NCBI GenBank assembly: GCA_045655125.1
Contig: JAZOOR010000065.1
Coordinates: 1 to 32,217 of the forward strand
Direction of reading: 5' to 3'
Length of the DNA: 32,217 nucleotides
Source: SIG578 sp045655125
GTDB taxonomy: Bacteria; Bacillota; Clostridia; Oscillospirales; Ruminococcaceae
Shown one piece after another: positions 1 to 7,825 of this stretch (the first letter of the stretch is position 1; each line of letters starts with the position of its first letter). Made by a program: the position numbers and the translations under genes. Below the pieces are notes generated by a model that worked only from the letters and a program-made list of their open reading frames with translations, made no database searches and was not told the DNA's origin.

Positions 1-1
1 T

Positions 2-163
2 ATAATCGGAGTTGAGGTGGCGGTTTTGGTGCTTGGAAACACCTCGCCGCTCTCGATGCTTTTAAGCTGCGCCTATGTTGCGGCGGGTGAGCTTGTTGCC
101 TGCTATCTCGGCGGCAGCTTGCTTTTAAAGAGCAGCAGCGCATATTTTAAAAAGTATTTTTAA
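2..163 (+). CDS. C-terminal fragment of a probable QueT-family membrane transporter
   Basis: This is the last 53 codons of a gene whose beginning lies outside the window. The visible part is hydrophobic and ends with a glycine-containing helix followed by a short basic tail (SAYFKKYF). The pattern of a proline-led helix, then an A-G-E-L segment and a small C-terminal tail resembles the end of QueT proteins, the substrate-binding membrane components of energy-coupling transporters for queuosine precursors. That identification rests on a short stretch and is tentative; another small multi-helix membrane protein would also fit. The gene is convergent with the DUF554 gene and shares its terminator. 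Confidence 0.4.
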   Translation: MIGVEVAVLVLGNTSPLSMLLSCAYVAAGELVACYLGGSLLLKSSSAYFKKYF

Positions 164-180
164 GTAGTAAATGAATTAAA

Positions 181-216
181 AAAAGGGGGCGATTTTTTAA
201 AATCGCCCCCTTTTTA
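181..216. terminator. Bidirectional rho-independent terminator
   Basis: A GGGGGCGATTTT / AAAATCGCCCCC stem is flanked by A-runs on the left and T-runs on the right, so it can terminate transcription from both sides. It lies between the stop codons of two convergent genes, the transporter fragment and the DUF554 gene. Confidence 0.9.
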
Positions 217-219
217 CTT

Positions 220-960
220 TTAGAATAGTGGGAGAATTAGCTTTGTAAAGATTTCATATGTAATGGGGACTAAAAGGGCGGGGAGCATATTCCCCGTCTT
301 TATTTTTTTGCCAAAAACAAGGTTTACACCTATGCCGAAGATGAGCGCCGAGCCGACATATGAAAGGTTTGCGATAAGCTCTGCGCTTAAAATGGGGGAA
401 ATAAACTCGGAAAGCAGGGTTATTGCGCCCTGATAGATTAAAACCGGTATAGCCGAGAAGAGAACGCCGACGCCCATTGTTGAGGCAGTGATGAGAGCCA
501 TAATGCCGTCGAGCACTGATTTTGCGGTGAGCATACTGAAGTCGCCCGTAAGCCCATCATTAAGAGAGCCGACAATAGCCATAGCTCCGACGCAGAAAAT
601 AAGGGTGGTGGTAACAAAGCCCTCAACAAAGTTTCCGCCGCTGCCTGCCTTGACGGCTTTTTTAAGTTTTTCGCCGACGGCTTCAAGTCTGTCCTCGATT
701 TTTAAAAGTTCTCCTAAGAATGTTCCGAGTATAAGAGAGATTATTAAAAGCATTGTGCCCTGAGTTTCAAGAGAGCCGTTGGTGTTTGCCCTTAAAAGTC
801 CCGAAAGTGCGCCGCTTATACCTATAAACATAACGGCAATTCCGATGGCGCGCGTTACAGAGTCGATTAGCTTTTGGCTGAGTCCCCTTTTTATAAAAAG
901 GCCGATAGCGCCGCAGAGAATTATGGCGGCTGCATTGATTATTGTGCCAAGACCGTGCAT
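220..960 (-). CDS. DUF554 family membrane protein (YdfK/YqgA-like)
   Basis: A protein of 246 residues beginning MHGLGTIINAAAI. The N-terminal G-T-x-x-N-A-A-A start, repeated glycine-rich hydrophobic helices and overall length match the DUF554 family of inner membrane proteins. Their function is unknown, though transport has been suggested. I chose the ATG at 958-960 because an AAGG motif sits about 8 bases upstream; an in-frame GTG three codons earlier would overlap that motif. The gene starts about 10 bases after the pseudouridine synthase stop codon and is probably co-transcribed with it. Family assignment is firm and function is not known. Confidence 0.85.
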   Translation of the reverse strand: MHGLGTIINAAAIILCGAIGLFIKRGLSQKLIDSVTRAIGIAVMFIGISGALSGLLRANTNGSLETQGTMLLIISLILGTFLGELLKIEDRLEAVGEKLKKAVKAGSGGNFVEGFVTTTLIFCVGAMAIVGSLNDGLTGDFSMLTAKSVLDGIMALITASTMGVGVLFSAIPVLIYQGAITLLSEFISPILSAELIANLSYVGSALIFGIGVNLVFGKKIKTGNMLPALLVPITYEIFTKLILPLF

Positions 961-970
961 TTTTGTCACC

Positions 971-1924
971 TTACTTAAATTTTTCTTTAAACCATATATC
1001 TGAGATGGTAAAGGATTTGCCGTCTAAATAGGAAAGCTCGCCTGCATTTTCAAAATCAAAGCCGACATAGTAGGAGCACAGCGCCTGATAGGGAAAGCCG
1101 AGGCGGCTATCCTCGCCTGACTGTCTGCCGTACTTTCCATCACCTACAAGGGCGCAGCCAATGTGCGCCATCGAGGCTCTTATCTGATGTGTTCTGCCAG
1201 TTTTTAGGGTTATTTCCACAAGTGACATACTATTTTTTGTGTCAAGCGTTTTATAGTAGGTTATTGCGGTTTTATAGTCGGGAATTTTCCTTTCGCTTAC
1301 AAGAGAAATTTTCTTATCCTCAAGCTTTTTAAGGTACAGGGTAAGCTCTGCTTCTTTTGGGTTTGGAGTGCCGTGGCAAAGGCAGAGATATTTTTTTATA
1401 ACCCTATGCTGCTTTATCTGCTCGTTCATAATGCGCAGAGCCATAGCATTTTTAGCGGCGATAACAATGCCGCAGGTGTTTCTGTCAATGCGATTGCAGA
1501 GCGCAGGAACAAAGGAATTTTCGTTTTCCGCATCGTACTCATTTTTCTCAAAAAGGTAGCGCAGAACTCTGTTTATAAGTGTGTCAACTCCGCCGCCCTC
1601 ATAGTCGTGAACGGCAAGACCTGCGCCTTTATTTAAAAGAAGTATATTTTCATCCTCGTATACAATATCGAGGGTGTTTTTTGCGAGAAGAAAATCCATT
1701 TTTGATGGCTCTTTCTCGAAAAATTCGTCGTTTATATAAAGGGAGAGGGTGTCACCGAGGGAGAGGATATAGCGGCCGTCGGTAGTCTTTTTGCCGTTTA
1801 TGCGCACTCTTCCCTTGCGAATGGATTTCTGAAGCAGAGAAAGCGGCATTTTAGGGAGGGTTTTATTTAAAAATTTATCAAGGCGCACATTGGCATCGTT
1901 TTTGTTAACTGTGATTTCGCGCAT
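971..1924 (-). CDS. RluA-family ribosomal/tRNA pseudouridine synthase
   Basis: A 317-residue enzyme predicted to convert specific uridines in structured RNA to pseudouridine. Residues 1-60 form an S4-like RNA-binding domain (VRLDKFLNKTLP, then a KGRVRING segment). The catalytic domain carries the family motif at 144-153 (NRIDRNTCGI), with the nucleophilic aspartate at residue 147. A TGRTHQIR motif later in the protein is also typical. The asparagine where the family usually has HRLDR is a mild variation. Whether this is an RluC, RluD or other paralogue cannot be decided from sequence alone. It has its own consensus-like promoter and an AGGAGGGA ribosome binding site, and is divergent from the phage module. 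Confidence 0.9.
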   Translation of the reverse strand: MREITVNKNDANVRLDKFLNKTLPKMPLSLLQKSIRKGRVRINGKKTTDGRYILSLGDTLSLYINDEFFEKEPSKMDFLLAKNTLDIVYEDENILLLNKGAGLAVHDYEGGGVDTLINRVLRYLFEKNEYDAENENSFVPALCNRIDRNTCGIVIAAKNAMALRIMNEQIKQHRVIKKYLCLCHGTPNPKEAELTLYLKKLEDKKISLVSERKIPDYKTAITYYKTLDTKNSMSLVEITLKTGRTHQIRASMAHIGCALVGDGKYGRQSGEDSRLGFPYQALCSYYVGFDFENAGELSYLDGKSFTISDIWFKEKFK

Positions 1925-1953
1925 CTCTTTCCCTCCTTTTTTAAAGTAACAAA

Positions 1954-1982
1954 ATTATAGCATAAATGCGGCCTTGTGGCAA
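1954..1982 (-). promoter_or_regulatory. SigA-type promoter of the pseudouridine synthase/DUF554 pair
   Basis: On the minus strand TTGCCA is followed by exactly 17 bases and then TATAAT. It is placed about 30 bases before the ATG at 1924. The -35 element reaches into the short gap shared with the rightward phage module. Confidence 0.75.
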
Positions 1983-2071
1983 GTTTTGGGGTGCAATTTT
2001 TCAAGAACATCCACTATAGAAAACTTTTATGGGATAAGATTGAATTGAGCGAAACGCAAGGAGGCGAAAAA

Positions 2072-2266
2072 ATGAGTGATATGAACGCGCTGATAGAGCA
2101 GTACAAAACCCAGATAAGAGTTCTCGAAAAGAGGGTGGACGAGCTTACGCGTGAGCTTTACTGCTTAGATGGCGGACACAGAGACGAGCTGTACATAAGA
2201 ATCGCGCTTTTAAATCAGGAGATAGATGATATGTGGGACTCGGTCAATATGATGAAAGGCTACTGA
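2072..2266 (+). CDS. Small coiled-coil phage protein at module start
   Basis: A 64-residue charged protein (MSDMNALIEQ...) with heptad-like leucine and isoleucine spacing suggesting one or two coiled-coil helices. I chose the ATG at 2072 because a strong AAGGAGG lies 7-8 bases upstream; the longer reading from 1976 would run through that site and has no ribosome binding site of its own. Similar small coiled-coil proteins often stand just before terminase genes in Clostridia phages, and their role is unknown. It is the first gene of the module, so its upstream gap should hold the module promoter. Confidence 0.7.
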   Translation: MSDMNALIEQYKTQIRVLEKRVDELTRELYCLDGGHRDELYIRIALLNQEIDDMWDSVNMMKGY

Positions 2267-2279
2267 GGGCGGTGAGGAA

Positions 2280-2516
2280 ATGGAGAAAAAAGAGAAAGAC
2301 CTTATTGAAAAGAACCGCGCAAGAGCGGAGAAGCTCATTCGGCTTTATATGAAGGAGCTATCGCGGCCTGAAAAGCTTGAGGGTGCGCCGATAAATCAGA
2401 TTGCTTCTGCTCTCGGAACACTGGTTGAAAAATTCGGAAAGAAGGATGCGGGCGGTGAGAGCGGAACTATAATTGTAACCCACAATGTTCCGCGGTCGGG
2501 AGATGAGGCAGAGTGA
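2280..2516 (+). CDS. Small protein in the small-terminase position
   Basis: A 78-residue, strongly charged protein. The N-terminal half is a basic helix (residues 1-30) and residues 38-53 form an amphipathic segment (APINQIASALGTLVEKFG). The tail is acidic. Its location directly before the large terminase, with a GTGA stop/start overlap, is where the small terminase subunit normally sits. It is much shorter than usual small terminases and I see no clear helix-turn-helix DNA-binding domain. It may be a minimal DNA-recognition subunit, a regulator of the large subunit, or unrelated. Function not assigned. Confidence 0.6.
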   Translation: MEKKEKDLIEKNRARAEKLIRLYMKELSRPEKLEGAPINQIASALGTLVEKFGKKDAGGESGTIIVTHNVPRSGDEAE

Positions 2517-3961
2517 TTTTTTCGCTTGACTACACCCCGACAGAAAAGCAGGCAATGTTTCATGCATCGGGCGCCGATGAGGTGCTATATGGCGGAGCGG
2601 CAGGCGGCGGAAAAAGCAGGGCAATAGTTATGGAGGCGGTGATAGACGCGCTGGAGCACGACGGAATTGACAGCTATCTTTTTCGCCGCAGTTATCCTGA
2701 GCTTGAGGCAACCCTCATTGCAGAGGCTCTGCGCTGTGTTCCTGCCGAGCTTTATACCTATTCAAAAACAAACCACGATATGCGCCTTAAAAACGGCTCT
2801 ACTCTGCATTTTCGGTTTTGCCGCAATATGCAGGACGCAATAAAATATCAGGGCTGCGAAATGCACAGGCTTTATATCGACGAGCTGACGCATTTTACGC
2901 AGGAGATATATGACTATTTAAAAACGCGACTGCGAGTGCCTGAGCGGCTTAAAATCAGACCGAAAATCAGGCTGACTACAAATCCCGGTGGGGTGGGGCA
3001 CGGCTGGGTAAAAGCAATGTTCATTGACGGAAAGACACCATTTGCGGTGCACACCTTGGAAATTCATTCGCAGGTGCTCGGCAAGACAAGCTGCATTACA
3101 AGGCAGTACATTCCTGCCTATGCAACCGACAATCCGCATTTATCGCAGGACTACATAATTGAGCTTGAGCAGAAGCCGCCTGCGCTGAGAAAGGCACTTT
3201 TGCTCGGTGACTGGAATGTGTTTGACGGGCAGGTTTTCAGTGAGTTTGTAAATGACCCTGCACACTATCGGGACAGACAGTTTACCCACGTTATAGACCC
3301 ATTTGTTATCCCTGATGATTGGCAGCGTTATCGCAGTATGGACTGGGGGTACAGCCGTCCCTTTTCGGTGGGATATTGGGCGCAGGATAAGGAGGGAAGG
3401 CTATATAGGTATGCCGAGATCTACGGAAGCCCCAAGGATTGCGCTACGGGCCTGACGCTGCATCCAAATGCAGGAATGAAGTTGCCACCGCATGAGGTTG
3501 CCGAGCTTATCAGAAAGTATGAGGACAGATATGAAAAGGGCAGGCGGATTATAGGTATTGCCGACCCGTCTATATTTGATGAGAGCCGCGGCAGTGACGG
3601 ATGTATTGCGGCAATTCTTGAGCGGCAGGGAATTTATTTTGAGGGCGGTGATAACGAGCGCATAGCAGGTAAAATGCAGATACATCATCGGCTTGCCTTT
3701 GATGAGCGCGGTATTCCTATGATGTATGTTTTTTCAACCTGCCGTGATTTTATAAGAACACTCCCTGCACTGACCTATGATTTAGTTAAGGTAGAGGACA
3801 TTAACACTCAAGGTGAGGACCACATATATGATGAAACGCGGTATATGTGTATGTACCGTCCCATAAGTGTGCAGAGAGTAAAACAAAAAAGCAACACACC
3901 TGATTTTGACCCGCTTGAGCTTTATGCTCGTGAGAAGGTTACAAATCCATATGCATTTTAA
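2513..3961 (+). CDS. terL: Phage terminase large subunit
   Basis: A 482-residue packaging motor ATPase and nuclease that translocates DNA into preformed heads through the portal. The ATPase domain shows Walker A at residues 27-35 (GGAAGGGKS), Walker B at 120-124 (LYIDE) and a coupling TTNPGG motif at 155-160. The C-terminal RNase H-like nuclease domain keeps candidate metal ligands D277 (SMDWGY), D351 (IADPS) and D436 or D440 (EDHIYDE). Length is normal. It starts at GTG 2513, overlapping the preceding stop. With all motor and nuclease residues present it appears catalytically intact, which matters for judging whether the module is functional. Confidence 0.93.
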   Translation: MIFSLDYTPTEKQAMFHASGADEVLYGGAAGGGKSRAIVMEAVIDALEHDGIDSYLFRRSYPELEATLIAEALRCVPAELYTYSKTNHDMRLKNGSTLHFRFCRNMQDAIKYQGCEMHRLYIDELTHFTQEIYDYLKTRLRVPERLKIRPKIRLTTNPGGVGHGWVKAMFIDGKTPFAVHTLEIHSQVLGKTSCITRQYIPAYATDNPHLSQDYIIELEQKPPALRKALLLGDWNVFDGQVFSEFVNDPAHYRDRQFTHVIDPFVIPDDWQRYRSMDWGYSRPFSVGYWAQDKEGRLYRYAEIYGSPKDCATGLTLHPNAGMKLPPHEVAELIRKYEDRYEKGRRIIGIADPSIFDESRGSDGCIAAILERQGIYFEGGDNERIAGKMQIHHRLAFDERGIPMMYVFSTCRDFIRTLPALTYDLVKVEDINTQGEDHIYDETRYMCMYRPISVQRVKQKSNTPDFDPLELYAREKVTNPYAF

Positions 3962-3975
3962 AAAGGAGAGAGAAA

Positions 3976-5586
3976 ATGAAAACAAAATTAGCATTTGCAG
4001 GACACAGTTTTTTTGACAAAGCAGGCGGCGCGGCGGCTCTTTCAAAGGAGGAAACCGCTTGTATGCTAGAGGCTTTTAAAGCCTACCGTGATGCAAAAGA
4101 AAGCACCGACAGAAACATTATTGAAAATGAAAACTGGTTTAAGGGGGAGCATTGGAAGTACATTTCAGGCAGCGACAAGGCCAAAGAGGGATTCAGACCT
4201 GCCGGCTCATATCTCTTGAACGGCATCTGGCACAGGCATGCCGAGGCTATGGAAAACTATCCTCATCCGCTACTCTTAGAGCGCGAGGAGGGTGACAGAG
4301 AAAAGGCAAAGGAGCTTTCCAAGGTCGTGCCGCTTATCTTAGAAAAGAATGGATTTCGCTCGGTTTATTCTGATATGTGGTGGTACAAGTTAAAGCAGGG
4401 AAGCGGTGTTTACGGAGTTTTCTGGGATAACACCCTCGAAAATGGTCTCGGAGATATTTCAATTTGTAAAATCGACCTTTTACGTTTTTACTGCGAGCCT
4501 TACATCAGCACTATTCAGGACAGCAAGTATATCTTTGTTCTTTCGCTGTGCGATGCAGGGGCAGCAAAAAGCCGTTATCCTGCTGCCGACCTTAAAAAGA
4601 GCGGACAGACAATGAGCCTTAAAAGCTATTTCGGCACCCAGGATACAAGCGGCAAGGCGCTTATTATCGATTGCTATGAGAAGTGCAAAAACAGTAGCGG
4701 AAAAAATGTCGTTCACCTTACAAAGATTATTGGCGAAAAGGCAGTTTACAGCACCAAAACAGACCCGAATCTCTGTGAGAGCGGCATTTACAATCACGGA
4801 ATGTATCCATTTGTAATTGACACAATGATTCCCGTTGAGGGTTCTCCTTTTGGAATGGGAATGATTGACATCGGTAAAAACGCTCAGGCACAGATTGACA
4901 AGCTTGAATATCTGATTGAAAGAAACGCTCTCATTTCATCGCGCCAGAGGTTTCTAGTAAAGCGCGATGGGGGAATAGACCCGCAAAAGCTCTCCGACCT
5001 TTCGGTTGATTTTATTGAGTGCGACAGAAATGTTGATGATAGCTCTATTCGTCCCTTGCAGGCAAATCCGCCATCGCAGACGGTTATTTCCTGCCGTGAA
5101 AACAAGATAAACGAGCTTAAAGAGATAATTGGTAATCGAGATTTTTCTCAGGGAGACACCAACAAGGGTGTTACTGCGTATGCTGCGATATCGGCTCTGC
5201 AGCAGGCAGGAAGCAAGCTGACCCGCGATTCTATCGAAAGCTCATACAGAGCCTTTGCTGAGGTTGTTTATATGGTAATTGAACTGGTTTCGCAGTTTTA
5301 CAGTGAGCAGAGAACCTTTCGTATAACAGGTGAGGGTGGCAGTGTAGGTTACCTTTCGATTGGCGGAAAGGAGTGCTCGGAGCTTAGCGCAGCGGTTTTT
5401 GATATCGAGGTTGCGGCGCAGAAAAAGAGCGCATTTGACGCTATTTCTCACAACGAGCTTATATTAGAGCTTTACAGAGAGGGTGCTTTTGATAAAGATA
5501 GGCGCGAGGCTACCGTTGCAGCGCTTAGTGCTATGATTCTTGATAACAAGCAGAGCATTATAAGAAGTATTGAGGAAATGAAATAA
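3976..5586 (+). CDS. P22-type portal protein
   Basis: A 536-residue protein predicted to form the dodecameric ring at the capsid vertex through which DNA passes. Recognisable features are the N-terminal ENENWFKGEHW segment (about residues 50-60), a central IDIGKNAQAQIDKLEYL helix, and a late GVTAYAAISALQQAGSKL helix. These are typical of P22-like portals of short-tailed phages. It is shorter than P22 portal (about 725 residues), mainly lacking a long C-terminal barrel, as in many Firmicutes relatives. Ribosome binding site AAAAGGAGAGAG precedes the ATG. It follows terL by 14 bases and precedes the scaffold by 10. Confidence 0.85.
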   Translation: MKTKLAFAGHSFFDKAGGAAALSKEETACMLEAFKAYRDAKESTDRNIIENENWFKGEHWKYISGSDKAKEGFRPAGSYLLNGIWHRHAEAMENYPHPLLLEREEGDREKAKELSKVVPLILEKNGFRSVYSDMWWYKLKQGSGVYGVFWDNTLENGLGDISICKIDLLRFYCEPYISTIQDSKYIFVLSLCDAGAAKSRYPAADLKKSGQTMSLKSYFGTQDTSGKALIIDCYEKCKNSSGKNVVHLTKIIGEKAVYSTKTDPNLCESGIYNHGMYPFVIDTMIPVEGSPFGMGMIDIGKNAQAQIDKLEYLIERNALISSRQRFLVKRDGGIDPQKLSDLSVDFIECDRNVDDSSIRPLQANPPSQTVISCRENKINELKEIIGNRDFSQGDTNKGVTAYAAISALQQAGSKLTRDSIESSYRAFAEVVYMVIELVSQFYSEQRTFRITGEGGSVGYLSIGGKECSELSAAVFDIEVAAQKKSAFDAISHNELILELYREGAFDKDRREATVAALSAMILDNKQSIIRSIEEMK

Positions 5587-5596
5587 GGAGAAAGCT

Positions 5597-6313
5597 ATGC
5601 AGGAAAATAATCTTTTACAAATAGATAACCCCGCTCTCGACACAGATGTCGGCGCTGACTCTTTGGGGACGCCCAAGGAGTCGGATGACTGCGAGCAGGA
5701 GGTGTTTCGTGTTTTCAGAACACAGGAGGAGTTTCAGGAGTGTCTTGACAAGGCACTCGGCAAGCGTCTTTCCAAGGCGCGTGCGCAAAGTGAGGAGCTT
5801 TCGCGCCTAAGGCCTATTCTTAAGTCCGCTCAGGCGCATTTGGGAGCCTCTTCGTTAGAGGAGCTTGAGGTTCTTCTAAGTAGTGATGAAAACGCGCAGG
5901 AGGCAGATGAAAACGCTGCCGAAAATTCGGGCGAGTCTTGCGATTTACAGGCTCAGCTTGCACAGGCTCTTGAAAGTGAGCTAAATAGTCTTGCCGAGAC
6001 AAACAAACTTTACGGCATGCAAAGGTCAGATGACCTTATTTCAAACGAGCGCTTTTTAGCGCTCCTTGAAAACGGATTTTCCGTAAGAGAGGCTTTGGAC
6101 GCTCTAAATCTCCCTGCGCTTTTAGAAAGCGAGAAGCAGAGGGTGCGCTCCGAGGTTATCCGCGAAATCCGACTTCGCGGTCTTCGTCCCGATGAGGAGG
6201 CTATATCCGGATATGGCAGCTTTTCGGCGACACTTGACCCGAGAAATTTAAGCGACGAACAGCGCGCACAAATAAGAGAGAGGGTAAGGCGCGGTGAACG
6301 CGTTACCTTCTAA
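5597..6313 (+). CDS. Capsid scaffolding protein
   Basis: A 238-residue, glutamate- and alanine-rich, largely helical protein with low hydrophobicity, located between portal and major capsid genes, which is the usual place for a scaffold. An early TQEEFQECLDKALGKRL helix (about residues 40-57) resembles the start of DUF4355-type phage scaffolds. The last 25 residues are rich in arginine (AQIRERVRRGERVTF), compatible with the basic coat-binding tail of P22-type scaffolds. I see no protease motif. The assignment rests on position and composition more than on conserved residues. Confidence 0.75.
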   Translation: MQENNLLQIDNPALDTDVGADSLGTPKESDDCEQEVFRVFRTQEEFQECLDKALGKRLSKARAQSEELSRLRPILKSAQAHLGASSLEELEVLLSSDENAQEADENAAENSGESCDLQAQLAQALESELNSLAETNKLYGMQRSDDLISNERFLALLENGFSVREALDALNLPALLESEKQRVRSEVIREIRLRGLRPDEEAISGYGSFSATLDPRNLSDEQRAQIRERVRRGERVTF

Positions 6314-6335
6314 CAAAGAAAAGGAGAAATTTTAA

Positions 6336-7520
6336 ATGGCAGAACTTAACACTAACATCACCTCCCAGAGCGGAGAAAATCAGGAAATAAGCAGTGTCGA
6401 GATGAAAACATACTACGACACCGAACTTATCCGTAATGCAGAGCCGCTTTTAGTACACGACCGTTTCGGTCAGAAGCGCTCTATCCCCAAAAACGGCGGA
6501 AAAACCATTGAATTCCGCAGATTAAATCCATTCCCCAAGGCTACAACTGCTCTTACCGAGGGTGTAACTCCCGATGGTAAAAAGCTTGACTGGTCAAAGC
6601 TTTCGGCAACTGTAAATCAGTATGGCGACTATGTCACCGTTTCCGATATGCTTGACCTCACCGCAGTTGACAACAACATTCTTGAGGCAACTGTTATTTT
6701 AGGTGATCAGGCAGGCAGAACTCTTGACACCGTTACAAGAGAGGTCATCAATGCAGGCACCAATGTTCAGTATGCAGAGGGCGATGTAAACGCACGTCAC
6801 GAGCTTAACGCTGAAAACATTATGACTGTTGCCGCTGTTAAAAAGGCAGTTAACACCCTTAAAAAAGGGCTTGCCAAGAAAATTAACGGTGACTATGTTG
6901 CAATCATTCACTCTAATGTTGCATATGACCTTATGAACGACAGCGAGTGGCAGAGCGTTAAGGATTACAATCCTAAAGACTGGTATGAGGGCGAAATTGG
7001 CAGAATTTTTGGCTGCCGCTTTATCGAAACCACCGAAGCCAAGGTTTTTCACGCTGAGGACCTCTCCTCTGAGAGCAGAAATCTCACTGTAAAAACCGCG
7101 CTCTCCTCTGCAGGCAAAACCATCACTGTAAACGAGAGTGTTTCTGAAGATCTTGTCGGTAGAAAGGTTATTATCGGTGGGACTCGCTACACCGTTACCG
7201 CAGCAAACGCAAACAGCATCACTGTTGATAGCGACGTTGCAGTAGCAAGCGCTGCTGCAGGCGCAGTTATCTTCCCCGGTGAGAGCGGTGCTGAGGGTAT
7301 TGATGTTTATTCCACCCTGTTCCTTGGAGCAGATGCCTATGGTATCACCGAGGTTGAGGGAGGCGGTCTTAAGACCATTATTAAGCAGCTTGGCTCAGCA
7401 GGTTCGGGTGACCCCCTTGACCAGCGCGCAACTGTTGGCTGGAAAGCAGTTAAAACTGCTGCTATTCTTTCCCAGCCCTTTATGGTTCGTGTTGAAACTG
7501 CAAGCACACTGAGCGAATAA
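6336..7520 (+). CDS. N4-gp56 family major capsid protein
   Basis: A 394-residue HK97-fold shell protein. The N-terminal region with YYDTELIRNAEPLLVHDRFG, the EFRRLNPFPKATTALTEGVTP segment and the QYGDYVTVSDMLDLTAVD segment are characteristic of the N4-gp56 capsid family. Residues about 240-318 are a threonine-, serine- and valine-rich stretch with beta-repeat character (two V-T-A/V-D blocks). It looks like an inserted immunoglobulin-like or decoration domain before the C-terminal core resumes at GAEGIDVYSTLFLGADAYG. The gene uses many pyrimidine-ending codons (aac, acc, atc, ctc), suggesting high expression. A strong hairpin follows its stop. Confidence 0.92.
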   Translation: MAELNTNITSQSGENQEISSVEMKTYYDTELIRNAEPLLVHDRFGQKRSIPKNGGKTIEFRRLNPFPKATTALTEGVTPDGKKLDWSKLSATVNQYGDYVTVSDMLDLTAVDNNILEATVILGDQAGRTLDTVTREVINAGTNVQYAEGDVNARHELNAENIMTVAAVKKAVNTLKKGLAKKINGDYVAIIHSNVAYDLMNDSEWQSVKDYNPKDWYEGEIGRIFGCRFIETTEAKVFHAEDLSSESRNLTVKTALSSAGKTITVNESVSEDLVGRKVIIGGTRYTVTAANANSITVDSDVAVASAAAGAVIFPGESGAEGIDVYSTLFLGADAYGITEVEGGGLKTIIKQLGSAGSGDPLDQRATVGWKAVKTAAILSQPFMVRVETASTLSE

Positions 7521-7529
7521 GCTTTATTT

Positions 7530-7557
7530 CGGGTGCGGACAAAAAAGTCCGCACCCG
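7530..7557 (+). promoter_or_regulatory. Strong 11-bp hairpin after the capsid gene, without a U-tract
   Basis: CGGGTGCGGAC and GTCCGCACCCG form a perfect 11-bp stem with an A6 loop, beginning 10 bases after the capsid stop codon. What follows is CCTAAAAAAG, so it lacks the T-run of a rho-independent terminator on the plus strand, and there is no T-run on the minus strand either. It may shield the 3' end of capsid mRNA from decay, or partially attenuate the downstream genes, so that capsid protein outweighs the connector proteins. Confidence 0.7.
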
Positions 7558-7580
7558 CCTAAAAAAGAGGAGGATATAAA

Positions 7581-7802
7581 ATGGCATTAAAGAATAAGGA
7601 AAACAATGAAAAGGTCAGCCTTAAGCTGTTTTTTGACGGACACAAGTATGTAGACGATGTAACCGTTATAGTCAACGGAAAAAACTATATTATAAAGCGC
7701 GGAGTTGAGGTTATGGTGCCGCCCTGCGTAAAGAACGCTCTTGAGGACGCGGCAATGCAGGAGCGGGAGGCACAAAAGTACATTGACTCTGTGCACAACT
7801 GA
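7581..7802 (+). CDS. Small phage head-region protein
   Basis: A 73-residue protein beginning MALKNKENNEK. The central part (KLFFDGHKYVDDVTVIVNGKNY) suggests a small beta-domain with a V-N-G-K-x-Y-x-I-x-R-G-x-E-V-x-V-P pattern seen in small proteins that follow N4-gp56 capsid genes in Clostridia phages. The last 25 residues form a charged helix. Function is unknown; a decoration or head-completion protein is possible. AGGAGG precedes the ATG. Confidence 0.65.
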   Translation: MALKNKENNEKVSLKLFFDGHKYVDDVTVIVNGKNYIIKRGVEVMVPPCVKNALEDAAMQEREAQKYIDSVHN

Positions 7803-7825
7803 TAATGAAAGGAGCGAGGGCAGAT

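Noticed and set aside
1976..2071. N-terminal extension of the first module protein starting at 1976
   Set aside because: The extension runs across a strong AAGGAGG ribosome binding site that fits the ATG at 2072, and it has no ribosome binding site of its own.
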